From assembly GCA_038233135.1 (NCBI GenBank), contig JBBSMN010000014.1, positions 1 to 24,002 on the forward strand: DNA of 24,002 nucleotides. Reading direction: 5' to 3'. The translations under genes were made by a program, and so were the position numbers. The stretch comes from JACCVL01 sp038233135 (lineage in GTDB: Bacteria; Actinomycetota; Actinomycetes; Propionibacteriales; Nocardioidaceae). The stretch's first letter is position 1. Each line of letters starts with the position of its first letter. Under the pieces are notes generated by a model. It worked only from the letters and a program-made list of their open reading frames with translations, was not told where the DNA came from and made no database searches. This document shows positions 7,131 to 15,385 of this stretch, in pieces.

Positions 7131-10097
7131 GTGAGCGACGACGAAGGCAACGGCAGCGGAGCCGGCGCGACCGCTGTTCAGCGGCCGCCGACTCCACGAC
7201 CATCGGTGCTGCTGCCGACGCTGGTGACGCTGGGCGGCCTGCTGCTTGCCCTGGCCATCTTCACGGGGCTGTGGACCGACCGGCTCTGGTTCTCCGCGAT
7301 CGACTACTCCTCGGTTTTCACCACCGTCCTGCTCACCCGCATGGGCCTGTTCGTCGTGGGCGCGGTGGTGCTCGCCGGGGCGGCGATCCTGAACATCGTC
7401 CTGGCCTACCGAGCCCGCCCGCTGGTGCGGGTGGCAGCCCGGCGCAACGACTCGCTGGAGCGCTATCGCGCAGCGCTCGAGCCCGTACGCGGGCGCAGCC
7501 TGCTCGCAGTCGGCCTGCTGCTCGCTGTGGTCGCCGGGAGCGCCACTGCCGGACGATGGGAGACCTTCCTGCTGTGGCGAAACAGCAGCGACTTCGGGCA
7601 GACCGACACCTACTTCACCAACACCGACATCGGGTTCTTCGTCTTCGACTGGCCGTGGTGGCGGTTCGTGACCTCCTTCGGCTTCGCCGTGCTCACGGTC
7701 AGCATCATCGCGGCCGCGGTCACCCACTACCTGTACGGCGCCATCGACCTGCAGGCGCGCCGCGACCGGCTGACCGGTGAGGCGCAGACCCATCTGTCGA
7801 TCCTCATCGGCCTGTTCGTGCTGCTCAAGGCGTGGGCGTACTACCTGGATCGCTTCAGTTTTGCGCTGGGCAGCAGCGGCGGGCTGTTCGACGGCGTCCA
7901 CTACGCCGACGCCAACGCCCGCATCCCGGCGAAGAACATCCTGATCGTGATCGCCGTGATCTGCGCGGTGCTGTTGTTCGTCAACGCCTGGCGCCGATCC
8001 TGGCTGCTGCCGGGCATCGGCCTCGGCTTGCTCGTGCTGTCCTCGGTGCTGCTGTCGGGGGTGTGGCCGACGATCATGCAGAGCTTCGAGGTGCGGCCGT
8101 CGGAGGCAGACAAGGAGAGCCGGTTCATCGACAACAACATCACGTCGACTCGCAGGGCGTACGACGTCGCCGACGTGCAGACCCAGGACTACGACGCGAC
8201 GACATCGGTGCAGGCCGACGAGCTCGGCGGGGCCGAGTCGTTGCCCAACACCAGGCTGCTCGACCCGACGCTCGTGTCGCCGGCCTTCGAGCAGCTGCAG
8301 CAGGTGCGTGGTTTCTACAGCGTGCCGCCGTCGCTCGACGTCGACCGGTACGTCCTGGCCGGCGCCGACGCCCCGCAGGACGTCGTGGTCGCCGCACGCG
8401 AGATCGACCTGTCAGGGCTGGATGCCTCGCAGCGCAACTGGACCAACGACCACACCGTCTACACCCACGGCTTCGGCGTGATCGCCGCCTACGGCGACCG
8501 TCGCGGGCCCGAGGGCAATCCGGACTGGGCCGAGAGCAGCATCCCGCCCCGAGGCGAGCTGACCGACGGTGCCGGCGGGCCGTACCAGTCGCGGGTCTAC
8601 TACGGCGAGAACACCCCGGACTACTCGATCGTCGGCAACAACCAGGGGGTCGACGTCGAGGTGGACATCCCGACCTCCGAGGAGGGCAGCGCCGAGCCGA
8701 CGCTGACCACGTACGAGGGTGGCGGCGGCGTCGCTGTCGGCAACATCTTCACCAAGGCTTTGTACTCGCTGAAGTTCGGCGAGCCCAACATCGTGCTGTC
8801 CGGCCGGGTCAACGACGCCTCGAAGATCCTCTACGAGCGCAACCCCCGGGAGCGGGTGAAGAAGGTCGCGCCGTGGCTGACCGTCGACGGCAACGCCTAC
8901 CCTGCAGTCGTCGACGGCAAAATCGTGTGGGTCGTCGACGGCTACACCACGAGCAACAACTTCCCCAACGCGCAGCGGCTCAGCCTGCAGGAGACCACCA
9001 CGGACACGCTGACGGCGACCGGCGGCACCGCGGTCCTGCCGAGCGACCAGGTCACCTACGTCCGCAACTCCGTCAAGGCCACGGTCGACGCGTACACCGG
9101 TGACGTCGTCCTGTACGAATGGGACGAGCGCGACCCGCTGCTGAAGGGGTGGATGTCAGCCTTCCCCGACAGCGTGCAGCCCAAGGAGGACATCCCGGCC
9201 GCGCTGCTGGACCACCTGCGCTATCCCGAGGACATCTTCAAGGTGCAGCGAGACATCCTCAACTCCTACCACGTGACCGATCCGGGCACCTTCTTCCAGG
9301 GTTCGGACCGGTGGGAGCTGCCCGAGGACCCGTCGGCCAGTGCCAGCGGCACCCTCCAGCCGCCGTACTACCTGTCGGTGCAGATGCCGGGCACGCAGGG
9401 GCCGGCGTTCTCGCTGACGAGTGTCTACACCCCGAAGGGCCGGGAGAACCTCGCGGCCTTCGTCGCGGTCAACTCGGTGCCCTCCGATCCCGAATACGGC
9501 AAGTTCGCCATCTTGCGCTCCACGAGCGACCGGATCGACGGCCCGAGCCAGATCGCCAACAACATCCAGAGCGATGAGGCGGTGGCCGCCAAGCTGCTGA
9601 GCTTCCGCAACCAGCCGGACGTGTCGCTCGAGTACGGCAACCTGCTGACGGTGCCAGCCGGCAGCGGCCTGCTCTACGTGCAGCCGATCTACACCCGCCG
9701 GTCAAGCGTCGAGGGTAGCTTCCCCCAGCTGCAGTACGTCGTGGCCAGCTTCGGCGAGGACGTCGGGATCGGCCGCAACCTCGAGGAGGCGCTCGAAGTC
9801 GCTTTGGGTGAGCCGATCGGCGGCGCGCAGGAGCCCTCGGGCAACGGTGGTGGTCAGGGCAACGGTGGTCAGGGCAACGGCGGTCAGGGCAACGGCGGTG
9901 GCACCGACGCGGCGCGGGCTTCGCGCCTGCTTGGCCGTGCTGACGGGCTCTACGAAGAGGCTCAGACCGCGCTGAACCAGGGGGAACTGGGCACGTACCA
10001 GGACCGCGTCGACCAGGCCCAGGCTCTGGTGGCCCGGGCTCTGCGGCTGCTCGACGGCGCCGGCGAGCAGTCAACCGGGAACGGGCAAGGTGCCTAG
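7131..10097 (+). CDS. UPF0182-family large membrane protein
   Basis: A 988-aa protein of the UPF0182 family, widespread in actinobacteria and unassigned. The N-terminal third contains about seven hydrophobic segments (roughly 22-45, 62-85, 118-135, 170-195, 220-240, 265-285 and 290-310). Next comes a long extracytoplasmic region starting near VRPSEADKESRFIDNNITSTR. Near the C-terminus (about residues 904-925) is a GN-rich linker with three 15-nt repeats coding QGNGG (9855-9899), then a charged helical tail. The GTG start has GGAG a few bases upstream, overlapping no other gene. It is the last gene of the PDZ-Lon operon, and the initiator tRNA follows 43 nt later. Confidence 0.93.
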   Translation: MSDDEGNGSGAGATAVQRPPTPRPSVLLPTLVTLGGLLLALAIFTGLWTDRLWFSAIDYSSVFTTVLLTRMGLFVVGAVVLAGAAILNIVLAYRARPLVRVAARRNDSLERYRAALEPVRGRSLLAVGLLLAVVAGSATAGRWETFLLWRNSSDFGQTDTYFTNTDIGFFVFDWPWWRFVTSFGFAVLTVSIIAAAVTHYLYGAIDLQARRDRLTGEAQTHLSILIGLFVLLKAWAYYLDRFSFALGSSGGLFDGVHYADANARIPAKNILIVIAVICAVLLFVNAWRRSWLLPGIGLGLLVLSSVLLSGVWPTIMQSFEVRPSEADKESRFIDNNITSTRRAYDVADVQTQDYDATTSVQADELGGAESLPNTRLLDPTLVSPAFEQLQQVRGFYSVPPSLDVDRYVLAGADAPQDVVVAAREIDLSGLDASQRNWTNDHTVYTHGFGVIAAYGDRRGPEGNPDWAESSIPPRGELTDGAGGPYQSRVYYGENTPDYSIVGNNQGVDVEVDIPTSEEGSAEPTLTTYEGGGGVAVGNIFTKALYSLKFGEPNIVLSGRVNDASKILYERNPRERVKKVAPWLTVDGNAYPAVVDGKIVWVVDGYTTSNNFPNAQRLSLQETTTDTLTATGGTAVLPSDQVTYVRNSVKATVDAYTGDVVLYEWDERDPLLKGWMSAFPDSVQPKEDIPAALLDHLRYPEDIFKVQRDILNSYHVTDPGTFFQGSDRWELPEDPSASASGTLQPPYYLSVQMPGTQGPAFSLTSVYTPKGRENLAAFVAVNSVPSDPEYGKFAILRSTSDRIDGPSQIANNIQSDEAVAAKLLSFRNQPDVSLEYGNLLTVPAGSGLLYVQPIYTRRSSVEGSFPQLQYVVASFGEDVGIGRNLEEALEVALGEPIGGAQEPSGNGGGQGNGGQGNGGQGNGGGTDAARASRLLGRADGLYEEAQTALNQGELGTYQDRVDQAQALVARALRLLDGAGEQSTGNGQGA
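9855..9899 (+). repeat. Three 15-nt tandem repeats coding QGNGG
   Basis: Three in-frame copies of cag-ggc-aac-ggn-ggt occur in the linker of the UPF0182 protein. Linkers of this sort vary in length between relatives through replication slippage. Confidence 0.85.
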
Positions 10098-10099
10098 AT

Positions 10100-10129
10100 T
10101 TGAACGACTGCGTACGCCCGGTCTAGGGT
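10100..10129 (+). promoter_or_regulatory. Promoter of the initiator tRNA gene
   Basis: TTGAAC (10100-10105), an 18-nt spacer and TAGGGT (10124-10129) form a good actinobacterial housekeeping promoter just after the UPF0182 stop. Transcription would start a few bases before the tRNA at 10141. Confidence 0.7.
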
Positions 10130-10140
10130 GGCGGCAACGA

Positions 10141-10217
10141 CGCGGGGTGGAGCAGTTCGGTAGCTCGCTGGGCTCATAACCCAGAGGTCGCAGGTTCAAA
10201 TCCTGCCCCCGCTACCA
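10141..10217 (+). tRNA. Initiator tRNA-fMet (anticodon CAU)
   Basis: A 77-nt cloverleaf with the CCA end encoded. The anticodon CAT is at 10175-10177 in the loop CTCATAA. Two hallmarks identify it as the initiator. First, the first base C1 faces T72 without pairing. Second, the anticodon stem ends in three G-C pairs (CTGGG / CCCAG). The T-arm GCAGG-TTCAAAT-CCTGC is regular. A dedicated promoter precedes it and a strong terminator follows 8 nt after. The next sequence is a recombinase remnant, so this tRNA may have served as an integration target. Confidence 0.96.
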
Positions 10218-10225
10218 AAGAGAGT

Positions 10226-10255
10226 CGAGGTCAGACGTGGTCTGGCCTCGATTTT
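10226..10255 (+). terminator. Rho-independent terminator of the tRNA transcript
   Basis: CGAGGTCAGAC (10226-10236) pairs with GTCTGGCCTCG (10240-10250): 11 bp with one G-U pair and a 3-nt loop. ATTTT follows directly. Confidence 0.85.
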
Positions 10256-10307
10256 CATGTGGAGGTCGCCGTGGCGATCCATCATCGATCCGTCACATTG
10301 CCCAGGT

Positions 10308-10530
10308 GAACACGTCCGCAAGGTCCTGGGCAACGCGGGCATCACCGGCGTCCACCCGCAGATGTTCCGCCGCACGGTGGCGACGGGGATCAACGACCGG
10401 GCCAGCCCGAACCTCGCGTTCGAGCTGCTCGACCACACCGATCCGGATGTGACGATCGAGCACTACATCCGGCGCAACGAAGCGATGACCGCGTTGCTCT
10501 CTCATCCAGGACTTCGCCCAACCACGAAGG
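10308..10530 (+). pseudogene. C-terminal remnant of a tyrosine recombinase/integrase
   Basis: The frame at 10308 onward encodes the end of a phage/ICE-type tyrosine recombinase. It shows box II HPQMFRRTVAT (the HxxR pair), LLDHTDPDVT with the conserved His, and IEHYIRRNE with the nucleophilic Tyr. The N-terminal arm- and core-binding domains and the first catalytic Arg are missing: only about 90 bp separate the tRNA from the surviving part, and those 90 bp hold the tRNA terminator. The open frame runs on to 10859 but without family similarity, across the hipBA control region. I read this as the scar of an element that integrated at or near the tRNA and later lost most of its integrase. No second attachment copy was seen in the window. 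Confidence 0.75.
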
Positions 10531-10563
10531 GTGGTCACTACACCGTCGAGCAGGCAGTCAAGG

Positions 10564-10635
10564 TGTTCTCGATCGAAGACAGATACAGCCTGTCTCTGAT
10601 CGAGGACAGTGCGACGATGTCTTTGTACGAGGACA
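10564..10635 (+). promoter_or_regulatory. Triple operator array upstream of hipBA
   Basis: Three related 18-bp palindromes begin at 10564, 10591 and 10618, exactly 27 bp apart: TGTTCTCGATCGAAGACA, TGTCTCTGATCGAGGACA and TGTCTTTGTACGAGGACA. The shared pattern is TGTYYT-N6-ARGACA, and the intervening 9 nt are not conserved. The last copy overlaps a possible -35 (TTGTAC 10623-10628), which is 17 nt from TAGAGG (10646-10651), itself 6 nt before the hipB ATG. This fits autorepression by HipB bound as several dimers. The identity of the binder is inferred from position. Confidence 0.72.
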
Positions 10636-10657
10636 CACGTTGCGATAGAGGATCAAG

Positions 10658-11221
10658 ATGGTCTCGGTGGGCATCCGACTCAGCGACTGGACGAAGCTGG
10701 GCTCGGTCATCCGTGACGCCAGGAGGGCTCGCGGCCTCAGCCAGCATGACCTGGCAGGTCGCGCAGGTGTCTCGCGCTCTTGGCTGGCTCGACTCGAGAC
10801 TGGCCATCGTGGCGCTGAGCTCGAACCGCTCTTTCGCCTGCTCGCAGCCCTCAACCTGACGATCTCGCTGCGCGACGACCGCAGATCAGACGACGGGCAG
10901 ACGGCCGCGGACGCCAGCGCTCGCGACCAGCCCCCGGCTGACTACGTGGCTAGGCCCTCGGCTGCGCGTGGCATCGAGCCGGACTGGCCGAACAGGCGTG
11001 GGGATGCGGCCGTCGCACCTGAAACGGCTGCACCTCACTCTGTCCTCGCCAAGCACCAAGCAGCGGCCGCGCGACGACGCCAGGCATGGCGGGACGCCGC
11101 GACCTCCCTCGAGCGCAGCGGCACTCAGGCAGCCATGGCCGATGACTCGGACGTCAACCCCGCCGGCGCCAACCCCGCCCACGCCGGGGAGGGCGCCCAC
11201 GGTGCGGGTGGGCGTCGATGA
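10658..11221 (+). CDS. HipB-like XRE-family antitoxin/repressor with long C-terminal tail
   Basis: A 187-aa protein. Residues 14-69 form a Cro/CI-type helix-turn-helix (LGSVIRDARRARGLSQHDLAGRAGVSRSWL...ETGHRGAELEPLFRLLAALNLTI), as in HipB, which neutralises HipA and represses the operon. Residues 72-187 are an Ala/Arg/Pro-rich, probably disordered tail of about 115 residues, much longer than in typical HipB (about 90 aa in total). The ATG is 6 nt after a TAGAGG hexamer, with no ribosome binding site, so the mRNA may be leaderless. The stop overlaps the hipA start as ATGA. It belongs to the accessory segment next to the integrase remnant. Confidence 0.85.
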   Translation: MVSVGIRLSDWTKLGSVIRDARRARGLSQHDLAGRAGVSRSWLARLETGHRGAELEPLFRLLAALNLTISLRDDRRSDDGQTAADASARDQPPADYVARPSAARGIEPDWPNRRGDAAVAPETAAPHSVLAKHQAAAARRRQAWRDAATSLERSGTQAAMADDSDVNPAGANPAHAGEGAHGAGGRR

Positions 11222-12480
11222 GCGAAGAGCTCCTGGTCTTGCTGTACGGCGAGGTTGTCGGGGTCCTCCAGCGAGCTGATGCGGCGGAGGGGCCGTCGTT
11301 CACCTACTTGACCGAGTATGTGCAGGACGGGTCGGTTGCGCTGTCAGCACGCCTCCAGATCGCGTCATCCCCCTACGCACCGGAGCGGGCAGGTCCCTTC
11401 CTGACCGGGTTGATACCAGAGCACCGTGACGCCCGGGAACGGTGGGCTCGCCAGCTGGGGACAGCCGATGACGACGTGTTCGCGATGCTGTCGCAGATGG
11501 GTTGGGAATGCCCCGGTGCCGTGCAGTTCTGCCGTCCCGAAGACCTGGACCGGCTCACCTCGCGTGAGCCAACCTACGTAGAGGTTGACGAGGGGTCCAT
11601 CGCACAGCGACTCCGCGATCTCGTCGCAGACCCCGCGGTGTGGACGATGCCCGGCGAACACTGGTCGCTCGGCGGCCAGCAGGAGAAGTTCGCGCTCGCA
11701 TCCCTCGACGAGACCTGGTACGAGGCTCGAGGCGCCGCCGCGACCACCCACATCGTCAAGCCTGGCATCAAGACCCTCCACCACCAGGCCCTGGTCGAGC
11801 ACGTCACGATGACGGCGGCCGCCGCGCTCGACCTCGACATCGCCGGCACCCGACTGATGCGGTTCGAGGACCAGTGGGCCATCGTCGTCGACCGTTTCGA
11901 CCGGGTCGTCGACGACAGCCGCAACGTCTTCCGGCTCCATCAAGAGGACTTCTGTCAGGCACTTGGCCGCCTTCCGGACCGGAAGTACGAACACAAGGGC
12001 GGCCCGAGCCTCGTGGCCATGGTCCGTACTCTCAACCAGCAGTCCAGCGACCGTGACGACGACCTGCTGGCCCTGGCTGACTTCCTCATCATCAACGTGG
12101 TGGCCGGCGCACCAGACGGCCACTCCAAGAACATCTCGCTGATCCGCACCCCCGGACGCACCTGGGTCGCACCGCTCTACGACCTCGCCACCGCCCTCGT
12201 CTACGACACCGACCGCGTCGAGCGCACCGTTGCCGTCTCCGTCGGGGAAGAGCGAGATCCGGCCCGCATCTATGGCAAGCAGTGGGACAGGGCCGCACTT
12301 GCGCTGGCTCTGCCTGCCGACCTGGTCCGGGCACGCGCTGCGCATCTGGCCGCCACGTTCCCTGACGCCTACCAACAGGCCTTGAGCAATGTCAGCGACG
12401 CGCCAGGGGCAGTCGAAGTCGCTGACCGGTCAATTCCGGTTGTGCAGTCGCACTGCAAAGGCATTCTCGCTCGCCTCTGA
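11218..12480 (+). CDS. HipA-family serine/threonine kinase toxin
   Basis: A 420-aa HipA-type kinase. Family members phosphorylate targets such as glutamyl-tRNA synthetase and induce dormancy; the target here is unknown. Visible motifs are the Gly-rich loop SLGGQQEKFAL at 150-160, the ATP-binding Lys in HIVKP at 181, and the catalytic loop GAPDGHSKNIS at 297-307 with D300 and N305. The metal-binding YDLATAL has D322. All catalytic residues appear present, so the kinase is probably functional. Translation is coupled to hipB (ATGA). Nothing suggests truncation; the C-terminal CKGILARL resembles HipA ends. About 185 bp without a recognisable gene follow before the aldo/keto reductase. Confidence 0.88.
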   Translation: MSEELLVLLYGEVVGVLQRADAAEGPSFTYLTEYVQDGSVALSARLQIASSPYAPERAGPFLTGLIPEHRDARERWARQLGTADDDVFAMLSQMGWECPGAVQFCRPEDLDRLTSREPTYVEVDEGSIAQRLRDLVADPAVWTMPGEHWSLGGQQEKFALASLDETWYEARGAAATTHIVKPGIKTLHHQALVEHVTMTAAAALDLDIAGTRLMRFEDQWAIVVDRFDRVVDDSRNVFRLHQEDFCQALGRLPDRKYEHKGGPSLVAMVRTLNQQSSDRDDDLLALADFLIINVVAGAPDGHSKNISLIRTPGRTWVAPLYDLATALVYDTDRVERTVAVSVGEERDPARIYGKQWDRAALALALPADLVRARAAHLAATFPDAYQQALSNVSDAPGAVEVADRSIPVVQSHCKGILARL

Positions 12481-12653
12481 TGCCGACACCCGGACGGAGA
12501 CAGGGCACGAAGGGATGGCGAACCGACCCGCACCGCTGCGTGGCCGTGGGGAGCCAAGTGCTCCGCCTCGGCATCATCTCGACCTGGCCGCCGACTTGGA
12601 GGCCCGTGGGGGATATCGCCTCGGCCACGACGGCGGACCGGCCGCGGCGTTGG

Positions 12654-12659
12654 TACGGT
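12654..12659 (+). promoter_or_regulatory. Leaderless -10 element TACGGT for the aldo/keto reductase
   Basis: TACGGT stands 6 nt before the ATG at 12666, the same spacing as at 2653 and 4680. A -35 element is not clear. Confidence 0.55.
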
Positions 12660-12665
12660 CAAGCG

Positions 12666-13694
12666 ATGCGCTATCGGACTCTGGGCAACAGCGGCTGTGC
12701 GGTGTCCACCCTGGCCCTGGGGGCGATGACCTTCGGCGCCGAGAGCGACGAGGCAGAGTCGTACGAGGTGCTGGACCGGTTCGTCGAGAGCGGCGGCACG
12801 CTCGTCGACACTGCCGATGTCTACACCTCCGGCCTCTCGGAGGAGATCGTCGGTCGCTGGCTCAAGGACCGGCCGGCCGACGTCACCGAACGAGTAGTGC
12901 TGGCCACCAAGGGCCGCTTTCCGATGAGTGATGAGCCCAACGGCAGTGGCCTGTCCAGGCGGCACCTGGTCCGTGCTCTGGACGCCTCGTTGACACGCCT
13001 GGGCGTGAACGGAGTCGATCTCTATCAGGTGCACGCCTTCGATCCGTGGACGCCGCTGGAGGAGACGCTGCGGACGCTCGACGACTGCATCCGTGCCGGC
13101 AAGATCGGCTACTACGGGCTGTCCAACTTCACCGGCTGGCAGTTGACCAAGGCCGTGCACCTGGCTCGCGCGCTGGGGGTGGCCGAGCCGGTGACCCTGC
13201 AGCCGCAGTACAGCCTGATCGTCCGCGAGATCGAGTGGGAGGTCGTTCCCGCCGCGCAGGACGCTGGGATGGGCCTGTTGCCGTGGAGCCCGCTGGGTGG
13301 CGGCTGGCTGTCGGGCAAGTACCAGCGCGACCGGCGCCCGGATGTCCAGACCCGCCTCGGTGCCGACCCCGAGCGGGGGATGGAGGCCTGGGAGCGCCGC
13401 GGCACCGACCGCACCTGGCGCATCATCGACGCCGTCCAGAAGGTGGCCGACGACCGCGGCGTCTCCATGGCCGAGGTGGCGCTGTCCTGGGTCACCGATC
13501 GGCCCACGGTCACGTCCACCATCCTCGGCGCGCGCACCGTCGAGCAGCTGGAGGCCAACTTGCGCGCCGACGACTTGCGGCTGTCCGGCGAGGAGACCGC
13601 GGCGTTGGACGAGGCCAGCGACCTCGGTGCCACCGACTACCCGTACGGCCAGATGGGGCTCGAGCAGCGCAGTCGCGATCTCGCCGGTCTCTGA
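12666..13694 (+). CDS. Aldo/keto reductase
   Basis: A 342-aa NADPH-dependent (beta/alpha)8 oxidoreductase of the aldo/keto reductase superfamily, similar in length to the voltage-gated K+ channel beta/YajO-like group. The catalytic tetrad is complete: D48 and Y53 in LVDTADVYTSG, K82 in LATKGRF, and H123 in YQVHAFD. The cofactor-binding region is seen as GLLPWSPLGGGWLSGKY and later TSTILGARTVEQLEANL. The substrate cannot be told. The start is the ATG that opens family similarity (RYRTLGNSG) with a leaderless -10 upstream. The gene is monocistronic, with a hairpin terminator right after the stop. Confidence 0.9.
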   Translation: MRYRTLGNSGCAVSTLALGAMTFGAESDEAESYEVLDRFVESGGTLVDTADVYTSGLSEEIVGRWLKDRPADVTERVVLATKGRFPMSDEPNGSGLSRRHLVRALDASLTRLGVNGVDLYQVHAFDPWTPLEETLRTLDDCIRAGKIGYYGLSNFTGWQLTKAVHLARALGVAEPVTLQPQYSLIVREIEWEVVPAAQDAGMGLLPWSPLGGGWLSGKYQRDRRPDVQTRLGADPERGMEAWERRGTDRTWRIIDAVQKVADDRGVSMAEVALSWVTDRPTVTSTILGARTVEQLEANLRADDLRLSGEETAALDEASDLGATDYPYGQMGLEQRSRDLAGL

Positions 13695-13697
13695 GCC

Positions 13698-13726
13698 GCT
13701 GGCGTGTCGGGTGACCCGCCGCCAGC
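13698..13726 (+). terminator. Hairpin terminator after the aldo/keto reductase
   Basis: GCTGGCG (13698-13704) pairs perfectly with CGCCAGC (13720-13726), enclosing CGGGT-G-ACCCG. It starts 3 nt after the stop codon. There is no strong U-tract. Confidence 0.6.
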
Positions 13727-13780
13727 CTCGTTCGTCCAGGGGCGCCGGGGGCGGCGTCAAGGGCTGACGCGCGCACGGCG

Positions 13781-13850
13781 AGTCGTTTCCGTATCGCGAC
13801 GTAGTCACGGTGGGTGTGACTCACACCGCATGTGTGCACGGTGAGATACG
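13781..13850. repeat. Structured 70-nt repeat, copy 1
   Basis: This segment aligns without gaps to 18023-18092 at 61 of 70 positions. Shared blocks include CCGTATCGCGACGT, TGGGTGTGACTCACAC and GAGATACG. It contains GTCAC/GTGAC and CACAC/GTGTG hairpins inside an outer CGTATC/GATACG stem. The rest of the 280-bp interval between the aldo/keto reductase and hen1 shows the terminator hairpin and no convincing gene. Confidence 0.85.
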
Positions 13851-13974
13851 TGCGGGCCGGGGCGCACAGCGAGTCAGGCGTTGATCTGTTCGTCCGCGTC
13901 GGCGATGTATGGCGCCGGGCCGAGAGCAGCCACTGACCTGAAAATGAGTCGCATCGCTGCGGCAGACTGGCCGG

Positions 13975-15385
13975 GTGCTGCTGACCGTCTCGACAACCCA
14001 CAACCCGGCGACCGACCTCGGCTATCTGCTGCACGGATCGCGTGCAAGAGTTCAAGCAGTCGTTCGGAGTCGCGACGGTCTTCTATCCAGAGGCCAGCGA
14101 CGACCGCTGCACGGTTGCGCTCGTTCTCGATATCGACCCGGTCAGGCTCGCCCGGTCGCGAGCCCGCAAATCCCCGGACTTCAGCCTCGCGCAGTATGTC
14201 AACGACCGTTCGTACGCTGCTTCGTCACTGCTCGCGGTGGCGGTCGCCAACGTGTTCAGCACCGCACGTCGGGGACGGTGCACCGCGCGGCAGGCGCTCG
14301 CCGACTCGGCCATGCCGCTGGAGATCTTCATCCCCGTCCTGCCCTGCCGCGGCGGATCCGAGGTGGCGCACCGGGTGTTCGAGCCGCTGGGCTGGGAGGT
14401 CGCGGCCGAGCCGATCCTGCTCGACGACGGCTTCCCGGAGTGGGGTGACTCCCGGTACGTCCGGATCCGGCTGATCGGCACCGTTCGGCTCGCCGATGCT
14501 CTCAACCAGTTGCACGTGCTGCTGCCGGCGCTTGATGAGTCCAAGCTCTACTGGCAGGGGTCCGATGAAGTTGACAAGCTCATCCGTTCTGGACAGGGGT
14601 GGCTCGTGACCCACCCGGACATGAACCTGATCACACGTCGCTACCTCGGCCGCCATGGTGGGCTCGCCCGCGACGCTCTTGCCCGGCTGACGGAGCTCGG
14701 CGACGACGTCGAAGATGACGAGCAGCCGGCAGCAGAGGACGAGGAGGTGCTGCAACCGGCAGAGCACCGCGTCCCCCTCAACACCCAGCGTCACGACGCC
14801 GTCTGCCAAGTCCTTCGCGTCCTCGAGGTGAAGTCGGTGATCGACCTCGGCTGCGGGTCGGGCCAGCTCTTGGAGCGCCTCGTACAGACCTCGCTCACCT
14901 GCGTCACCTGCGTCACCTGCGTCGCCGGCTGCGACGTCTCGACGCGTTCGCTCCAGCACGCGGCCCGCAGGCTGCGTGTCGAGCAGATGAGTGAGCGTCA
15001 ATCCGGACGCCTCCACCTCTTCCAAGGCGCCCTCACCTACGAGGACGACCGCTTGGCCGGCTTCGACGCGGCTGTGCTGATGGAGGTCATCGAGCACATC
15101 GACCCTCCGCGGCTCGTGGCGGTGGAGCGGGTGGTGTTCGGTACTGCGAGGCCCGGCGTCGTCATCGTGACCACCCCCAACAGCGAGTTCAACGCTAACT
15201 TCCGAGGTCTGGCCGGCATGCGCCACCCGGACCATCGATTCGAATGGGACCGTGCGCAGTTCGCCGACTGGTCCGACGGTGTCGCCACGGCGTACGGCTA
15301 TGCCGTGCGGCGTCAGGGCATCGGCGACCCCGACGCGGTTCTCGGCACGCCGACGCAGATGGCGGTGTTCACCCGTGAGCAGTGA
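13975..15385 (+). pseudogene. hen1: hen1: bacterial 3'-terminal RNA ribose 2'-O-methyltransferase, frameshifted near the N-terminus
   Basis: Bacterial Hen1 2'-O-methylates the 3' end of a cleaved RNA so that the Pnkp-sealed product resists re-cleavage. The GTG at 13975 opens the family N-terminus (LLTVSTTHNPATDLGYLLH), but the frame breaks at about 14035. The similarity resumes at DRVQEFKQSFG in another frame and runs to 15385. The join is consistent with loss of 8 nt where relatives have a KHP-like stretch. The remaining frame, possibly restarted at the GTG at 14042, keeps the N-terminal domain, motif I DLGCGSGQLL, the metal-site EVIEHID, TTPNSEFNANF and MRHPDHRFEW. Three perfect 9-nt repeats (14896-14922) add TCVTCVTCV between motif I and GCDVS. 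The gene overlaps the start of pnkp. A shortened protein from 14042 could still be made. Confidence 0.82.
14896..14922 (+). repeat. Three perfect 9-nt tandem repeats inside hen1
   Basis: CACCTGCGT occurs three times in a row, encoding repeated T-C-V. It falls between the SAM-binding loop and the next strand, where relatives have a short connection, and looks like a slippage expansion. Confidence 0.8.

Noticed and set aside
10564..10644. 27-bp periodic repeats as a CRISPR array
   Set aside because: Only three units, imperfect, with 9-nt gaps and no cas genes. The palindromic 18-bp core and the position before hipB fit operators much better.
12481..12665. Small gene in the gap between hipA and the aldo/keto reductase
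   Set aside because: Open frames there are extensions of shadows. No start with a credible signal and no recognisable product were found.
12369..13808. 479-codon minus-strand open frame over the aldo/keto reductase
   Set aside because: It is the shadow of a gene with a complete catalytic tetrad. Its composition is that of a complement frame and its start lies in the structured repeat.
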